A DNA stretch of 64,000 nt from Flavobacteriaceae bacterium R38 (GTDB lineage Bacteria > Bacteroidota > Bacteroidia > Flavobacteriales > Flavobacteriaceae). A program made the translations under genes and the position numbers. Positions 46,001 through 52,597 of the stretch are shown here, piece after piece. The stretch is from NCBI GenBank assembly GCA_009901575.1, contig WXYP01000002.1, forward strand, positions 1 to 64,000. The letters run 5' to 3'. The notes below the pieces were generated by a model. The model did not search any database and was not told the DNA's origin. It saw only the letters and a list, made by a program, of their open reading frames with translations. Within the stretch, counting starts at the first letter, position 1. Every line of letters starts with the position of its first letter.

Positions 46001-46229
46001 GTTCTATTTTATCCGGATTAGTAACATATTCAAAATCTATACACGGAATATAAGTAGTACATTCTGTACACTCAAATTCTCTGTCAGATGGGGCTTTGAT
46101 CTCTATTTTTTTTGCAGGATTACTGGTAACAGATATCGTATCAGTAACCTTTAATTTTGTATTTGGTTCGGAAGCTCCAAATACGCAGATTGATCCAAAA
46201 AGAAAAATAAATTGTAAAAATTTCCCCAT
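43047..46229 (-). CDS. SprB-like repetitive adhesin with type IX C-terminal sorting domain
   Basis: A 1060-residue exported protein. A signal peptide and a non-repetitive N-terminal part of about 300 residues precede seven tandem repeats of about 81 residues (VFVEELPQDxEVSCNEVPDP, LTATDNCDPNVTV, TRTWTATDCTGNEAKHVQTI). A short linker domain follows, then a CHU_C/gliding-associated C-terminal domain (ISKVITPNGDAFNEFFEV, IIFNRWGNKVFEADDYQNNW, GTYYYVV), the type B signal for type IX secretion. Each repeat carries conserved cysteines and Asp residues that may bind calcium. It leads the SprF-OmpA operon and likely acts in gliding or adhesion. Confidence 0.9.
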   Translation of the reverse strand: MGKFLQFIFLFGSICVFGASEPNTKLKVTDTISVTSNPAKKIEIKAPSDREFECTECTTYIPCIDFEYVTNPDKIELAGKNVYLSAGHPGGNEQLRIFNSASPGSETDLGTPNTIFGGPGQGNGGNATSEGANAIPRNNILIIQDPSSSTPKDLDTRESFITFDLSEFNGVTIDEIDLIDIDEDQTNARIELYTSDNSLIASVPVTAGGNNGISSVSLSSYNNVFSVKVVLDGSGGVVSICFGDQGINFGTPEVTLAHHVHDTFKVDYTDKVVTGECGIIKIIRTWYAYDPCGDIDSDEQVISFWDTKPPVFVEELPQDVKVWCNEIPDAPILTATDNCDTDVKVVFEETRTEDPTCNTNFTITRTWTATDCSGNEAKHVQTIMVKDKDAPVFVEELPQDAEVSCNEVPDPVILTATDNCDPNVTVLFEETQTEDPTCNTNITITRTWTATDCTGNEAKHVQTITVRDTEAPVFVEELPQDAEVSCNEVPDPVVLTATDNCDPNVTVMFEETSTEDPTCNTNITITRTWTATDCTGNEAKHVQTITVRDTEAPVFVEELPQDVEVSCNEVPDPVILTATDNCDPNVTVVFGETSTEDPTCNTNITITRTWTATDCTGNEAKHVQTITVRDTEAPVFVENLPQDVEVSCNEVPDPIILTATDNCDPNVIVVFEETSTEDPTCNTNITITRTWTATDCTGNEAKHVQTITVRDTEAPVFVEDLPQDVEVSCNEVPNPVVLTATDNCDPNITVIFEETTEQTDNSCPFNLTITRTWTATDCTGNEAKHVQTITVRDTEAPVFVEELPQDATFTCTEIPDAPVLTATDNCATDVTVTFEETREDIAGANDFLLIRTWTATDTCGNENVHTQIISAIVEATNAPVDIQICIEDDPIDLLDFLPDGIPDDGAFEVTSGNVTLDGSRFDPFSLALGQFVITYTTTPDQGCPSVIEFQIVVNDDCIVLPCSDRDDIQISKVITPNGDAFNEFFEVNGLNNCVFIADVIIFNRWGNKVFEADDYQNNWRGTSRSGSGFVPAGTYYYVVTLRNSGLDPITGFIYVGTNSR
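43599..45305 (-). repeat. Seven tandem 243-bp coding repeats in the adhesin gene
   Basis: Units start (minus strand) at about 45305, 45062, 44819, 44576, 44333, 44090 and 43844, exactly 243 bases apart except one 246-base unit. Units two to five are nearly identical at protein level, while the first, sixth and last diverge, a pattern of internal homogenisation by recombination. Confidence 0.9.
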
Positions 46230-46426
46230 TTATAGCCTTAATTTGTTTTATAAAAGCTAAGTAAGGATTAAGTTTGTTATCGTATTAGTTTGGGAATGAT
46301 TATCTGATAGGTTACCTTCTACGCTTATGAAAATAATCAGGAACTAAAGTAAATGTGTATTTTTTTCTGACAAAGAAAATAGGTTAAACAAACCTTTTTA
46401 TACGTTAAATAGTAAAATTCAATGGT

Positions 46427-46915
46427 TTGAGTAAAGAATTGATATTAGTAAGACACGCAAAATCATCCTGGGATTATGAAGCAAGCGATAAAGATCGTCC
46501 TCTTAAAGAGAGAGGGATCAGGGATGCTCATCTGGTATCAAGACATTTAGAAGGTAAACTTGATAAAACAGCTATCGTTTTTTCAAGCCCTGCAAACAGG
46601 GCATTACACACGTGTATGATCTTTTTGAGAAACTGCAATATCCCGCTTACTAAATTAACCGTAACAGATGAACTTTACGATTTTGGAGGGGATCGTGTTA
46701 TTAAATTTTTAAATTCTTTAGATGATGATTATAAAAGTGTTATGATATTTGGCCACAATCATGCATTTACATCAATAGTCAATACTTTTGGCAATACATA
46801 TATAGATAATGTCCCTACAAGCGGAGTTGTAGTGATTAAATTTGATACAGATAAATGGAAAGTTATTTCCAAAGGAGAGACAAAACTAGTTACTTTTCCT
46901 AAACACTTGAAATAA
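46427..46915 (+). CDS. sixA: SixA-type phosphohistidine phosphatase
   Basis: A 162-residue histidine phosphatase. The catalytic motif is LVRHAKSSWDYEASDKDRPL at the N-terminus, the second histidine in MIFGHNHAFTSIV. It starts from a TTG (46427-46429); an ATG at 46422 is out of frame and runs into TGA. The stop directly touches the ppk1 start codon, giving an operon sixA-ppk1-ppx. SixA removes phosphate from phosphorylated histidines of signalling proteins; in this context it might act on the phospho-histidine intermediate of PPK1, which is speculation. Confidence 0.9.
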   Translation: MSKELILVRHAKSSWDYEASDKDRPLKERGIRDAHLVSRHLEGKLDKTAIVFSSPANRALHTCMIFLRNCNIPLTKLTVTDELYDFGGDRVIKFLNSLDDDYKSVMIFGHNHAFTSIVNTFGNTYIDNVPTSGVVVIKFDTDKWKVISKGETKLVTFPKHLK

Positions 46916-49018
46916 ATGGAAAGCATAAAAAATGAATATGTTAACAGAGAAATTAGTTGGTTACAATTTAATGCCAGAGTACTTCAGGAAGCTGCAGATA
47001 AAACAGTACCATTAATAGAGCGATTGCGTTTTCTGGGAATTTTTTCAAATAACTTAGACGAATTCTTTAAGGTGCGTTATGCAACGGTAAAAAGAATTGC
47101 ATTGGCAGGAAAAAAAGGGAAAAGTGTTTTAGGAGGAATTCCGGCAGAAGATTTATTGGAAGAAATAACGCAGATTGTTATAAAGCAACAGGCAGATAGT
47201 CTAAACATCTTAAAAAGTATTGAAGAAGAATTAAAAGCAGAACAAATTTTTATTATTAATGAAAATGAAGTTTCTGTTTCGCAAAGCGAATTTCTGAAAC
47301 AATATTTTTCAGAAAAGGTGAGCCCTGCTCTAATGACTATTATTTTGAATGAGTTAGATGAACTCCCCAACTTAAAAGATAGTGCAGCTTATCTTGCCAT
47401 CAAATTTGTATTAAAAGAAGAAGACAAAACAAACAGGATTACCAAAATATTTGGAGGTACTTCTAAAGCAAATATTAAATATGCACTGATAGAGATACCA
47501 AAAACGATGGATCGTTTTATTGTTTTACCTAATGAAGGAGATAAACAATACATTATTGTATTAGACGATCTTATCCGGCACTGTATAGGTAATATTTTTA
47601 GCATTTTTGATTATGAATCCCTCTCTGTCCACATGATAAAAATCACAAGAGATGCAGAATTGGACATAGATAATGATCTAAGTAAGAGTTTTATAGAGAA
47701 AATATCTAATAGTGTAAAAGGCCGTAAAATAAGCGAACCTGTTCGTTTTGTATATGACAAGGAAATAGGGAAAGATACCTTAAAGTTTTTGATGGATAAG
47801 ATGGGAATTGTAAATACAGATAGTGTTATTCCCGGAGGTAGGTATCACAATAGAAGAGATTATATGAATTTCCCTAGTCTTGGCAGAACAGATTTATTGT
47901 ATAAGAGCTATACTCCTATAGAAGTAGAAGGACTCCAAGGACAGGGAAGTATTTTTGAAAAAATAGCTGTTAAAGATTATCTACAGCATACACCTTATCA
48001 TACATTTTCGAATGTTATAAAATTTTTGAGAGAAGCTGCTTTAGATCCTTCAGTAAAATCGATTAAAATTACGGTGTATAGACTGGCTAAAGTGTCACAT
48101 ATTGCCAGCTCACTGATTAATGCAGTAAAGAATGGAAAAAGAGTAACTGTACAGATAGAATTACAGGCGCGTTTTGATGAAGAAGCCAATATTAAATATG
48201 CAGAGCTCTTACAATCTGAAGGAGTGAATCTTATTTTTGGAATTCCGGGACTTAAAGTACATTGTAAAGTATGTGTTATTGAACGCATTGAAAACGATAA
48301 AACCAAACGATATGGTTTTATAAGTACAGGGAACTTTAACGAGTCTACGGCCAAAGTGTATACAGATTTCACACTATTTACTGCCAACCAGGAAATATTA
48401 AAAGAAATTAATAAAGTCTTTAACTTTTTTGAAGCGAGTTACAGGGTAAATAAATATAAACATCTGATTGTTTCTCCGCATTACACGCAATCTTCTTTAA
48501 CAAAACTAATTGATAATGAAATTGAGAACGCTAAAGCAGGGAAAGAAGCTTTTATTAAGTTAAAGATGAATAGTATGACTAGCTATCAGATGATAGACAA
48601 ACTTTATGAAGCGAGTAGAGCAGGAGTCAAAATTCAAATGATTATAAGAGGTATTTGTTGTTTAATTCCAGGAGTTCAGGGAATGAGTGAAAACATTGAG
48701 GTTATAAGTATAGTCGATAAATTTTTAGAACATCCGAGACTTTATATTTTTGGAAATAATGGAGCTGCTAAAATATATATATCGTCTGCAGACTGGATGA
48801 CTCGTAATATCGATAATAGGGTAGAAGTAGGTTGCCCTATATATGATGAAGATATTAAAAAAGAACTTTTGGAAATGTTTGAAATTGGTTGGAAAGATAA
48901 TGTAAAAGCCAGGGTGTTTTCAGATAAACAAGACAATGAATACAAAAGAAATGATGAACCTGAAGTTCGTTCACAGTTTGCGACTTATGATTACTATCTA
49001 GCTAAAAAATTAAATTAA
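46916..49018 (+). CDS. ppk1: Polyphosphate kinase 1
   Basis: Polymerises ATP gamma-phosphate into polyphosphate at the membrane. The N-terminal domain begins NREISWLQFNARVLQEA. PPK1 landmarks are YHNRRDYMNFPSLG, YHTFSNVIKFLREAALDPSV, the autophosphorylated His449 in GLKVHCKVCVIE and FISTGNFNESTAKVYTDFTL. 700 residues. Its ATG follows the sixA stop without a gap, and ppx begins 14 bp after its stop. Confidence 0.96.
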   Translation: MESIKNEYVNREISWLQFNARVLQEAADKTVPLIERLRFLGIFSNNLDEFFKVRYATVKRIALAGKKGKSVLGGIPAEDLLEEITQIVIKQQADSLNILKSIEEELKAEQIFIINENEVSVSQSEFLKQYFSEKVSPALMTIILNELDELPNLKDSAAYLAIKFVLKEEDKTNRITKIFGGTSKANIKYALIEIPKTMDRFIVLPNEGDKQYIIVLDDLIRHCIGNIFSIFDYESLSVHMIKITRDAELDIDNDLSKSFIEKISNSVKGRKISEPVRFVYDKEIGKDTLKFLMDKMGIVNTDSVIPGGRYHNRRDYMNFPSLGRTDLLYKSYTPIEVEGLQGQGSIFEKIAVKDYLQHTPYHTFSNVIKFLREAALDPSVKSIKITVYRLAKVSHIASSLINAVKNGKRVTVQIELQARFDEEANIKYAELLQSEGVNLIFGIPGLKVHCKVCVIERIENDKTKRYGFISTGNFNESTAKVYTDFTLFTANQEILKEINKVFNFFEASYRVNKYKHLIVSPHYTQSSLTKLIDNEIENAKAGKEAFIKLKMNSMTSYQMIDKLYEASRAGVKIQMIIRGICCLIPGVQGMSENIEVISIVDKFLEHPRLYIFGNNGAAKIYISSADWMTRNIDNRVEVGCPIYDEDIKKELLEMFEIGWKDNVKARVFSDKQDNEYKRNDEPEVRSQFATYDYYLAKKLN

Positions 49019-49032
49019 AACCGTCCAGAGAT

Positions 49033-49923
49033 TTGAAGATACGAAAATTTGCAGCCATTGATATAGGGTCTAATGCAATTAGATTATTAATAAACAATGT
49101 AATTGAAGAAAAAAATGAACCTCCGCAATTCAGGAAGAGTTCTTTAGTTCGTGTTCCAATTCGTTTAGGTCAGGATTCTTTTACTTTAGGAAAGATATCA
49201 GAAGTAAATAAAAACAGAATGTTAGATGCCATAAAAGCGTTTAAACTGATAATGAATGTACACGGTGTAGAAAAATATATGGCATGTGCTACTTCTGCAA
49301 TGCGTGAGGCAAGTAATGGAGAAGAAGTAGTAAAGTTGATAGCGAAAGAATCTGAAGTAAAAATTGACATCATTGATGGTAAGACAGAAGCAAAGATTAT
49401 AGCTTCTACAGATCTCTATAAATCTATAGAGAAAGATAAATCCTATTTGTATGTAGATGTTGGAGGTGGAAGTACAGAATTTACCGTTTTTTCGGGAGAA
49501 AAAGTAATAGCGACTAAATCATTTAAAATTGGAACAGTCCGGTTGTTAAATGATATGGTTAGTGAACACGTTTGGGATGAAATTGAAGAATGGATTAAAA
49601 AAAATAGTAATAGTTTATCCAATATCTCTATTATGGGGACAGGAGGAAACATTAATAAATTACACAAAATATCAGGAAGAAAAATGGGAGAGTCACTTTC
49701 CTATATTTGGCTGAATTCTGAATATCAGTTTTTGAAGAAAATGAGTTATGAAGAACGAATTTCCAAATTAGGATTGAACCCAGATCGTGCCGATGTAATT
49801 ATTCCGGCTTTAAGAATTTACCTTTCTGCTGCCAAATGGAGCCGTGCTAAAAAAATTCATGTTCCTAAAATAGGATTACCCGATGGAATAATAAAGATGT
49901 TATATTATCAAAGTAATCAGTGA
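49033..49923 (+). CDS. ppx: Exopolyphosphatase (Ppx/GppA family)
   Basis: A 296-residue sugar-kinase/Hsp70-fold phosphatase. Phosphate-binding loops are AAIDIGSNAIRLLINN and YVDVGGGSTEFTVF. A short length (no C-terminal HD domain) fits bacterial Ppx2-like members. It starts at TTG (49033) 14 bp after ppk1, and a terminator follows. Would hydrolyse polyphosphate or pppGpp. Confidence 0.93.
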   Translation: MKIRKFAAIDIGSNAIRLLINNVIEEKNEPPQFRKSSLVRVPIRLGQDSFTLGKISEVNKNRMLDAIKAFKLIMNVHGVEKYMACATSAMREASNGEEVVKLIAKESEVKIDIIDGKTEAKIIASTDLYKSIEKDKSYLYVDVGGGSTEFTVFSGEKVIATKSFKIGTVRLLNDMVSEHVWDEIEEWIKKNSNSLSNISIMGTGGNINKLHKISGRKMGESLSYIWLNSEYQFLKKMSYEERISKLGLNPDRADVIIPALRIYLSAAKWSRAKKIHVPKIGLPDGIIKMLYYQSNQ

Positions 49924-49934
49924 TAATATTATAT

Positions 49935-49966
49935 ATAAAACCCTGTGGAAAGTCACAGGGTTTTAT
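49935..49966. terminator. Bidirectional terminator after ppx
   Basis: ATAAAACCCTGTG (49935-49947) pairs perfectly with CACAGGGTTTTAT (49954-49966); loop GAAAGT. It stands between ppx and the last gene of the convergent peptide array and serves both. Confidence 0.92.
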
Positions 49967-49975
49967 TGGTTATTA

Positions 49976-50176
49976 CTATTGAGGACAATAACAATTAGAA
50001 TTATTGACCTGAGTTATACCACACTTAATGGGTAAACACGAATTATCTTCGGTATAACCACACTCACCTCCTAAACATGAATCTTCTGTTAAGGCATTAA
50101 TGGTTACTCTTCCTCCTTTTAGATTAGAAATAATCTTTTTATTCAAACTAAGGTTTTTGAAGTTCTTTTTTTTCAT
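49976..50176 (-). CDS. Class A precursor peptide A4 (lanthipeptide-type leader, six-Cys core)
   Basis: A 66-residue peptide precursor. The leader KKKNFKNLSLNKKIISNLKG is of the type that annotation pipelines call class I lanthipeptide in Bacteroidota, ending in a double glycine (about residue 22). The core has six cysteines (DSC, GEC, NSC, IKC, NC, YC) and several Ser/Thr, and its end CGITQVNNSNCYCPQ is nearly the same as that of the peptide at 51316-51525. The start is the ATG at 50176; an upstream in-frame ATG at 50218 would add a non-conserved hydrophobic stretch. Core modification is unproven, because no synthetase is in the window. Confidence 0.82.
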   Translation of the reverse strand: MKKKNFKNLSLNKKIISNLKGGRVTINALTEDSCLGGECGYTEDNSCLPIKCGITQVNNSNCYCPQ

Positions 50177-50257
50177 AAGATTATTATTTGTTTTGAAAAA
50201 TATTAGTTTTATATACAAGAGAAAAAAGATTTATTTTCTCTCTCATTCTGTCAGTAT

Positions 50258-50482
50258 TTAACAAGCAATTAATTGAGACGGACAAACTTGAGATGGACAA
50301 ACTAAAGCTGTTTCACATCCATTAGTTATCGGACCACACACATCGGTTGGATTCCCGGGATCGCATTCATCAGTAAGTGGTACTATATTCCTAACACGAG
50401 TTCCTCCTTTAATACCATTTTCTTTAAGGATAGAAATAGTTTTCTTGTTTAAGTTCAGATTGTTAAGTTTCTTTTTTTTCAT
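50258..50482 (-). CDS. Class A precursor peptide A3 (six-Cys core)
   Basis: A 74-residue precursor with the conserved leader KKKKLNNLNLNKKTISILKE, a GG site in GIKGGTRV and a core with six cysteines (DEC, DVC, NGC, LVC, PSQVC, IAC) plus Thr and Pro. The element upstream (50534-50572) is also found ahead of the peptide at 51525. Same family as its neighbours by leader, but its core is different, as expected for a diversifying precursor set. Confidence 0.8.
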   Translation of the reverse strand: MKKKKLNNLNLNKKTISILKENGIKGGTRVRNIVPLTDECDPGNPTDVCGPITNGCETALVCPSQVCPSQLIAC

Positions 50483-50533
50483 GATTAAAAGTTTTAGTTA
50501 TTAATTAGGATTAAAACTACTCTTGGTTTCATT

Positions 50534-50572
50534 CTTAAAAAAGAAACACTATCACAACTACTTTAAAATGAG
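50534..50572 (-). repeat. Conserved element upstream of class A peptide genes (copy 1)
   Basis: The block CTTAAAAAAGAAACA...CAACTACTTTAAAATGAG lies 52 bases before the start at 50482 and recurs at 51571-51612 in front of the gene at 51525 (46 bases). Shared sequence and spacing suggest a promoter or operator, or simple co-duplication. Confidence 0.6.
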
Positions 50573-50594
50573 TCGTTTTCTTGACTGACTAATA

Positions 50595-50825
50595 TTAGGG
50601 ACAATCAATTGTTGTATTACATACCGGCTGTAAAAAAGTAAGAAGTAAATCAACATGACAATTATGCTGAGTATCGGCTTCATCTGATGTGTTAGATGTT
50701 GGTTTTTCTAAACATCCGTTTATACTAAAGAAACCTCCTCCGATTATATTACCAGTAGCATGAGATTTCATATTAGCTATTTTTATTTTATTTAATCCAA
50801 GTTTATCTAATTTCTTTTTTTTCAT
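50595..50825 (-). CDS. Class A precursor peptide A2 (four-Cys core, divergent)
   Basis: A 76-residue precursor. The leader KKKKLDKLGLNKIKIANMKS is a divergent version of the family leader, with a GG in IIGGGFFSI. The core holds four cysteines and a Ser/Thr-rich stretch KPTSNTSDEADTQHNC. It is the only class A member here with four cysteines. Similarity of EKPTSNTS to EPTNTTS links it to the leaderless remnant at 51628-51740. Confidence 0.75.
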   Translation of the reverse strand: MKKKKLDKLGLNKIKIANMKSHATGNIIGGGFFSINGCLEKPTSNTSDEADTQHNCHVDLLLTFLQPVCNTTIDCP

Positions 50826-50939
50826 AATCTATAATTAAAAAATAACTGTGTTGGCAAAATACTTAGATTATTAAAACGAAAACAGGTTATAAAACGTAAA
50901 TTAAAGTATTTGAGGTGTTGTTTAAGAGAGAAAATGATA

Positions 50940-50972
50940 AAAAATCCCGCATTGTATAATGCGGGGATTTTC
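50940..50972 (-). terminator. Terminator of class B peptide gene B3
   Basis: ATCCCGCATT pairs with AATGCGGGG(AT) around TATA, flanked by T residues on the minus strand, 18 bases after the stop at 50991. Similar hairpins end each class B gene. Confidence 0.8.
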
Positions 50973-50990
50973 AGGAGCTTTATTTTTGTA

Positions 50991-51185
50991 CTATGCAACT
51001 AGGCAGAAACCGTCACCACTACAGATTGCAAAAGAAAAAGGACAATCATCAGGAAGGCAATCTTCTGCACTTTGACAGAAAGTAGGGCATCCAGAGCCTC
51101 CTCCAAAGAGTCCTCCTTTTATATTCTTCTGTTGTTTTTTTTCTAACTCAGTAACTCCATTTAATTTTAAAATGTTTTTTAACAT
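50991..51185 (-). CDS. Class B precursor peptide B3 (six-Cys core)
   Basis: A 64-residue precursor of a second family. The leader LKNILKLNGVTELEKKQQKN, then IKGG, is of the bacteriocin double-glycine type and unrelated to the class A leader. The core GCPTFCQSAEDCLPDDCPF then SFAICSGDGFCLVA has six cysteines with fixed spacing, shared by the other two class B genes. The start is the ATG at 51185; upstream residues to 51215 are not conserved. Confidence 0.82.
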   Translation of the reverse strand: MLKNILKLNGVTELEKKQQKNIKGGLFGGGSGCPTFCQSAEDCLPDDCPFSFAICSGDGFCLVA

Positions 51186-51210
51186 AATAATAGTTTTATA
51201 ATAAAGATTC

Positions 51211-51251
51211 CTCAAACATTTAAAGACACTTGAGAGCTTATGTCTTTAATT
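51211..51251 (-). promoter_or_regulatory. Conserved palindromic element upstream of B3
   Basis: CTCAAACATTTAAAGACACTTGAG followed by TGTCTTTAAT contains the inverted repeat AAAGACA/TGTCTTT (51222-51228, 51241-51247). The same block stands 26-30 bases ahead of all three class B start codons (also 52015-52055 and 52362-52400), so it probably carries their promoter and an operator. Confidence 0.65.
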
Positions 51252-51277
51252 ATGGGGGGGCTATAAATAATGAAAAA

Positions 51278-51302
51278 ATCCCCAGATATCGATCTGGAGA
51301 TA
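51278..51302 (-). terminator. Hairpin after class A peptide gene A1
   Basis: ATCCCCAGAT and ATCTGGAGAT pair with one mismatch around ATCG, 14 bases after the stop at 51316, with U residues following on the minus strand. Confidence 0.65.
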
Positions 51303-51315
51303 ATTTAACTTTAGA

Positions 51316-51525
51316 TTACTGCGGACAGAAACAGTTAGAGTTATTGACTTGTGTTACTCCACATTCTATTGGTAAGCAAGAATTGCCTTGAGTAATTTCA
51401 CAATTTACAATACATGAGTCTTCTTCTGTTAAAGCAACGAGACGAACCCCACCTTTAATATCTCCTTTTAAGTTAGAAATGGTTTTCTTGTTAAGTCCCA
51501 GATTTTTAAAATTCTTTTTTTTCAT
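51316..51525 (-). CDS. Class A precursor peptide A1 (six-Cys core)
   Basis: A 69-residue precursor with the typical leader KKKNFKNLGLNKKTISNLKG and the processing site IKGG. The core has six cysteines (DSC, VNC, NSC, IEC, NC, FC). Its sequence SCLPIECGVTQVNNSNCFC differs from peptide A4 (49976-50176) at few positions, so these are recent duplicates separated by about 1.3 kb. The start is the ATG at 51525. Confidence 0.82.
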   Translation of the reverse strand: MKKKNFKNLGLNKKTISNLKGDIKGGVRLVALTEEDSCIVNCEITQGNSCLPIECGVTQVNNSNCFCPQ

Positions 51526-51570
51526 AATTAAAGCTTTAGAAATTAAAATCTAAAAGTATTTCCTATATCT

Positions 51571-51612
51571 TTTAAAAAAAAGAAAGACAAACGCAGCTAC
51601 TTTAAAATGAGG
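51571..51612 (-). repeat. Conserved element upstream of class A peptide genes (copy 2)
   Basis: TTTAAAAAAAAGAAAGACAA... followed by CTACTTTAAAATGAG corresponds to the block at 50534-50572 and lies 46 bases before the start at 51525. Confidence 0.6.
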
Positions 51613-51627
51613 TAATGCCTTTTGTTT

Positions 51628-51740
51628 TCAAATGCCATTGTATGTATCACATAATTGTCCTCCAGAAGTTGTATTTGTAGGCTCACAAATTTTAAATGTA
51701 TTGTGAATAGTATTTGAAGTATTCTTAAGGGATAAAAAAT
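51628..51740 (-). pseudogene. Leaderless remnant of a class A precursor peptide
   Basis: A minus-strand reading frame without start codon ends at TGA 51628-51630 and reads LKNTSNTIHNTFKICEPTNT followed by TSGGQLCDTYNGI. It stands exactly where the homologous copy of the array has the gene at 50595-50825 (between a class B terminator and the conserved class A element), and EPTNTTS resembles EKPTSNTS of that gene. The leader and start seem to have been removed by a deletion of roughly 170 bp. I interpret it as a decayed peptide gene; it is too short and leaderless to be functional. Confidence 0.6.
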
Positions 51741-51767
51741 CCTCGTATTATCTAATACGAGGATTTT
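51736..51767 (-). terminator. Terminator of class B peptide gene B2
   Basis: AAAATCCTCGTATTA (51736-51750) pairs with TAATACGAGGATTTT (51753-51767) without mismatch and continues into U residues on the minus strand. Confidence 0.9.
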
Positions 51768-51790
51768 CGGAAACCTTATTTTTATATTAA

Positions 51791-51985
51791 TTATGCAACC
51801 AAACAGAAACCGTTACCTGTACAAATTGCAAAAGAAAAAGGGCAATCATCTGGGAGGCAATCTTGTGTGCTTTGACAGAAAGTAGGACAGCTAAAGCCTC
51901 CTCCAAAAAAGCCGCCTTTTACATGTCTTTGTTGTTTTTTTTCTAATTCGGTAACTCCTTTTAATTTTAAAATATCTTTTAACAT
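51791..51985 (-). CDS. Class B precursor peptide B2 (six-Cys core)
   Basis: A 64-residue precursor; leader LKDILKLKGVTELEKKQQRH, site VKGG, core CPTFCQSTQDCLPDDCPF then SFAICTGNGFCLVA with six cysteines. It differs from B3 by only a handful of residues, mostly in the leader end and at Ala-Glu/Thr-Gln and Asp/Asn positions. Own upstream element and terminator, so it is probably a single transcription unit. Confidence 0.84.
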   Translation of the reverse strand: MLKDILKLKGVTELEKKQQRHVKGGFFGGGFSCPTFCQSTQDCLPDDCPFSFAICTGNGFCLVA

Positions 51986-52014
51986 GACAGATAGTAGTTT
52001 AATATTGAGAGTTC

Positions 52015-52055
52015 CTCAAACATTTAGAGACACTTGAGAATTTGTGTCTTTAATT
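52015..52055 (-). promoter_or_regulatory. Conserved palindromic element upstream of B2
   Basis: CTCAAACATTTAGAGACACTTGAG...GTGTCTTTAAT with the perfect inverted repeat AGACAC (52028-52033) / GTGTCT (52044-52049), 30 bases upstream of the start codon. Confidence 0.65.
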
Positions 52056-52096
52056 GTTGGAAAGGGCCAGGATGCGTTGGTGTTAAACAATACAAT

Positions 52097-52130
52097 AAAT
52101 ACTCTTCAAACATTAATTTGAAGAGTATTT
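52097..52130 (-). terminator. Terminator of class B peptide gene B1
   Basis: AAATACTCTTCAAA (52097-52110) pairs with TTTGAAGAGTATTT (52117-52130), loop CATTAA, 6 bases after the stop at 52136. Confidence 0.9.
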
Positions 52131-52135
52131 GCTAC

Positions 52136-52333
52136 TTAATGGAAAAACAGACAAGTACCTGTAGCACAAATTGCTTGAGTAAATGCACAATCACCATTAC
52201 CTGATAGGCAATCTTCTGCACTTTGACAAAAAGTAGGACATTCAAAACCTCCCCAAATACCCCCTTGTAAATTCTTTTGTTGTTTTTTTTCTAATTCAGT
52301 AACTCCTTTTAATTTTAAAATGTCTTTTAACAT
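52136..52333 (-). CDS. Class B precursor peptide B1 (six-Cys core, divergent)
   Basis: A 65-residue precursor with the same leader (LKDILKLKGVTELEKKQQKN, LQGG) and a core that keeps CPTFCQSAEDC, then diverges (SGNGDCAFTQAICATGTC), still with six cysteines. It is the first gene of the array, nearest to the regulators. The start is the ATG at 52333, giving a leader aligned with B2 and B3; residues upstream to 52366 are not conserved. Confidence 0.83.
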   Translation of the reverse strand: MLKDILKLKGVTELEKKQQKNLQGGIWGGFECPTFCQSAEDCLSGNGDCAFTQAICATGTCLFFH

Positions 52334-52361
52334 AATATAAGATTTTAATAGATAAATAATA

Positions 52362-52400
52362 CTCAAACATTTAGAGACACTTGAGTGTATGTCATTTTAA
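52362..52400 (-). promoter_or_regulatory. Conserved palindromic element upstream of B1
   Basis: CTCAAACATTTAGAGACACTTGAG is kept exactly; the right arm is weaker (ATGTC). 29 bases upstream of the start at 52333. Confidence 0.6.
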
Positions 52401-52597
52401 ATGTGGAGGGCAGAACTGATTCAATATTTGTTGAAAATAAATAAAGATTTTTTTCTATAGTAAGAAAAAAAAAGAATTAACATATATATAAAATCAATTT
52501 ATGGAATCTTTGTATTCTTATTGTAAATTCTCCGTAATTAAAGAGAGTAAATAGTTAATTAGGTATTAAAAGTAATAAATTGATGGGGTCTTAGTTT

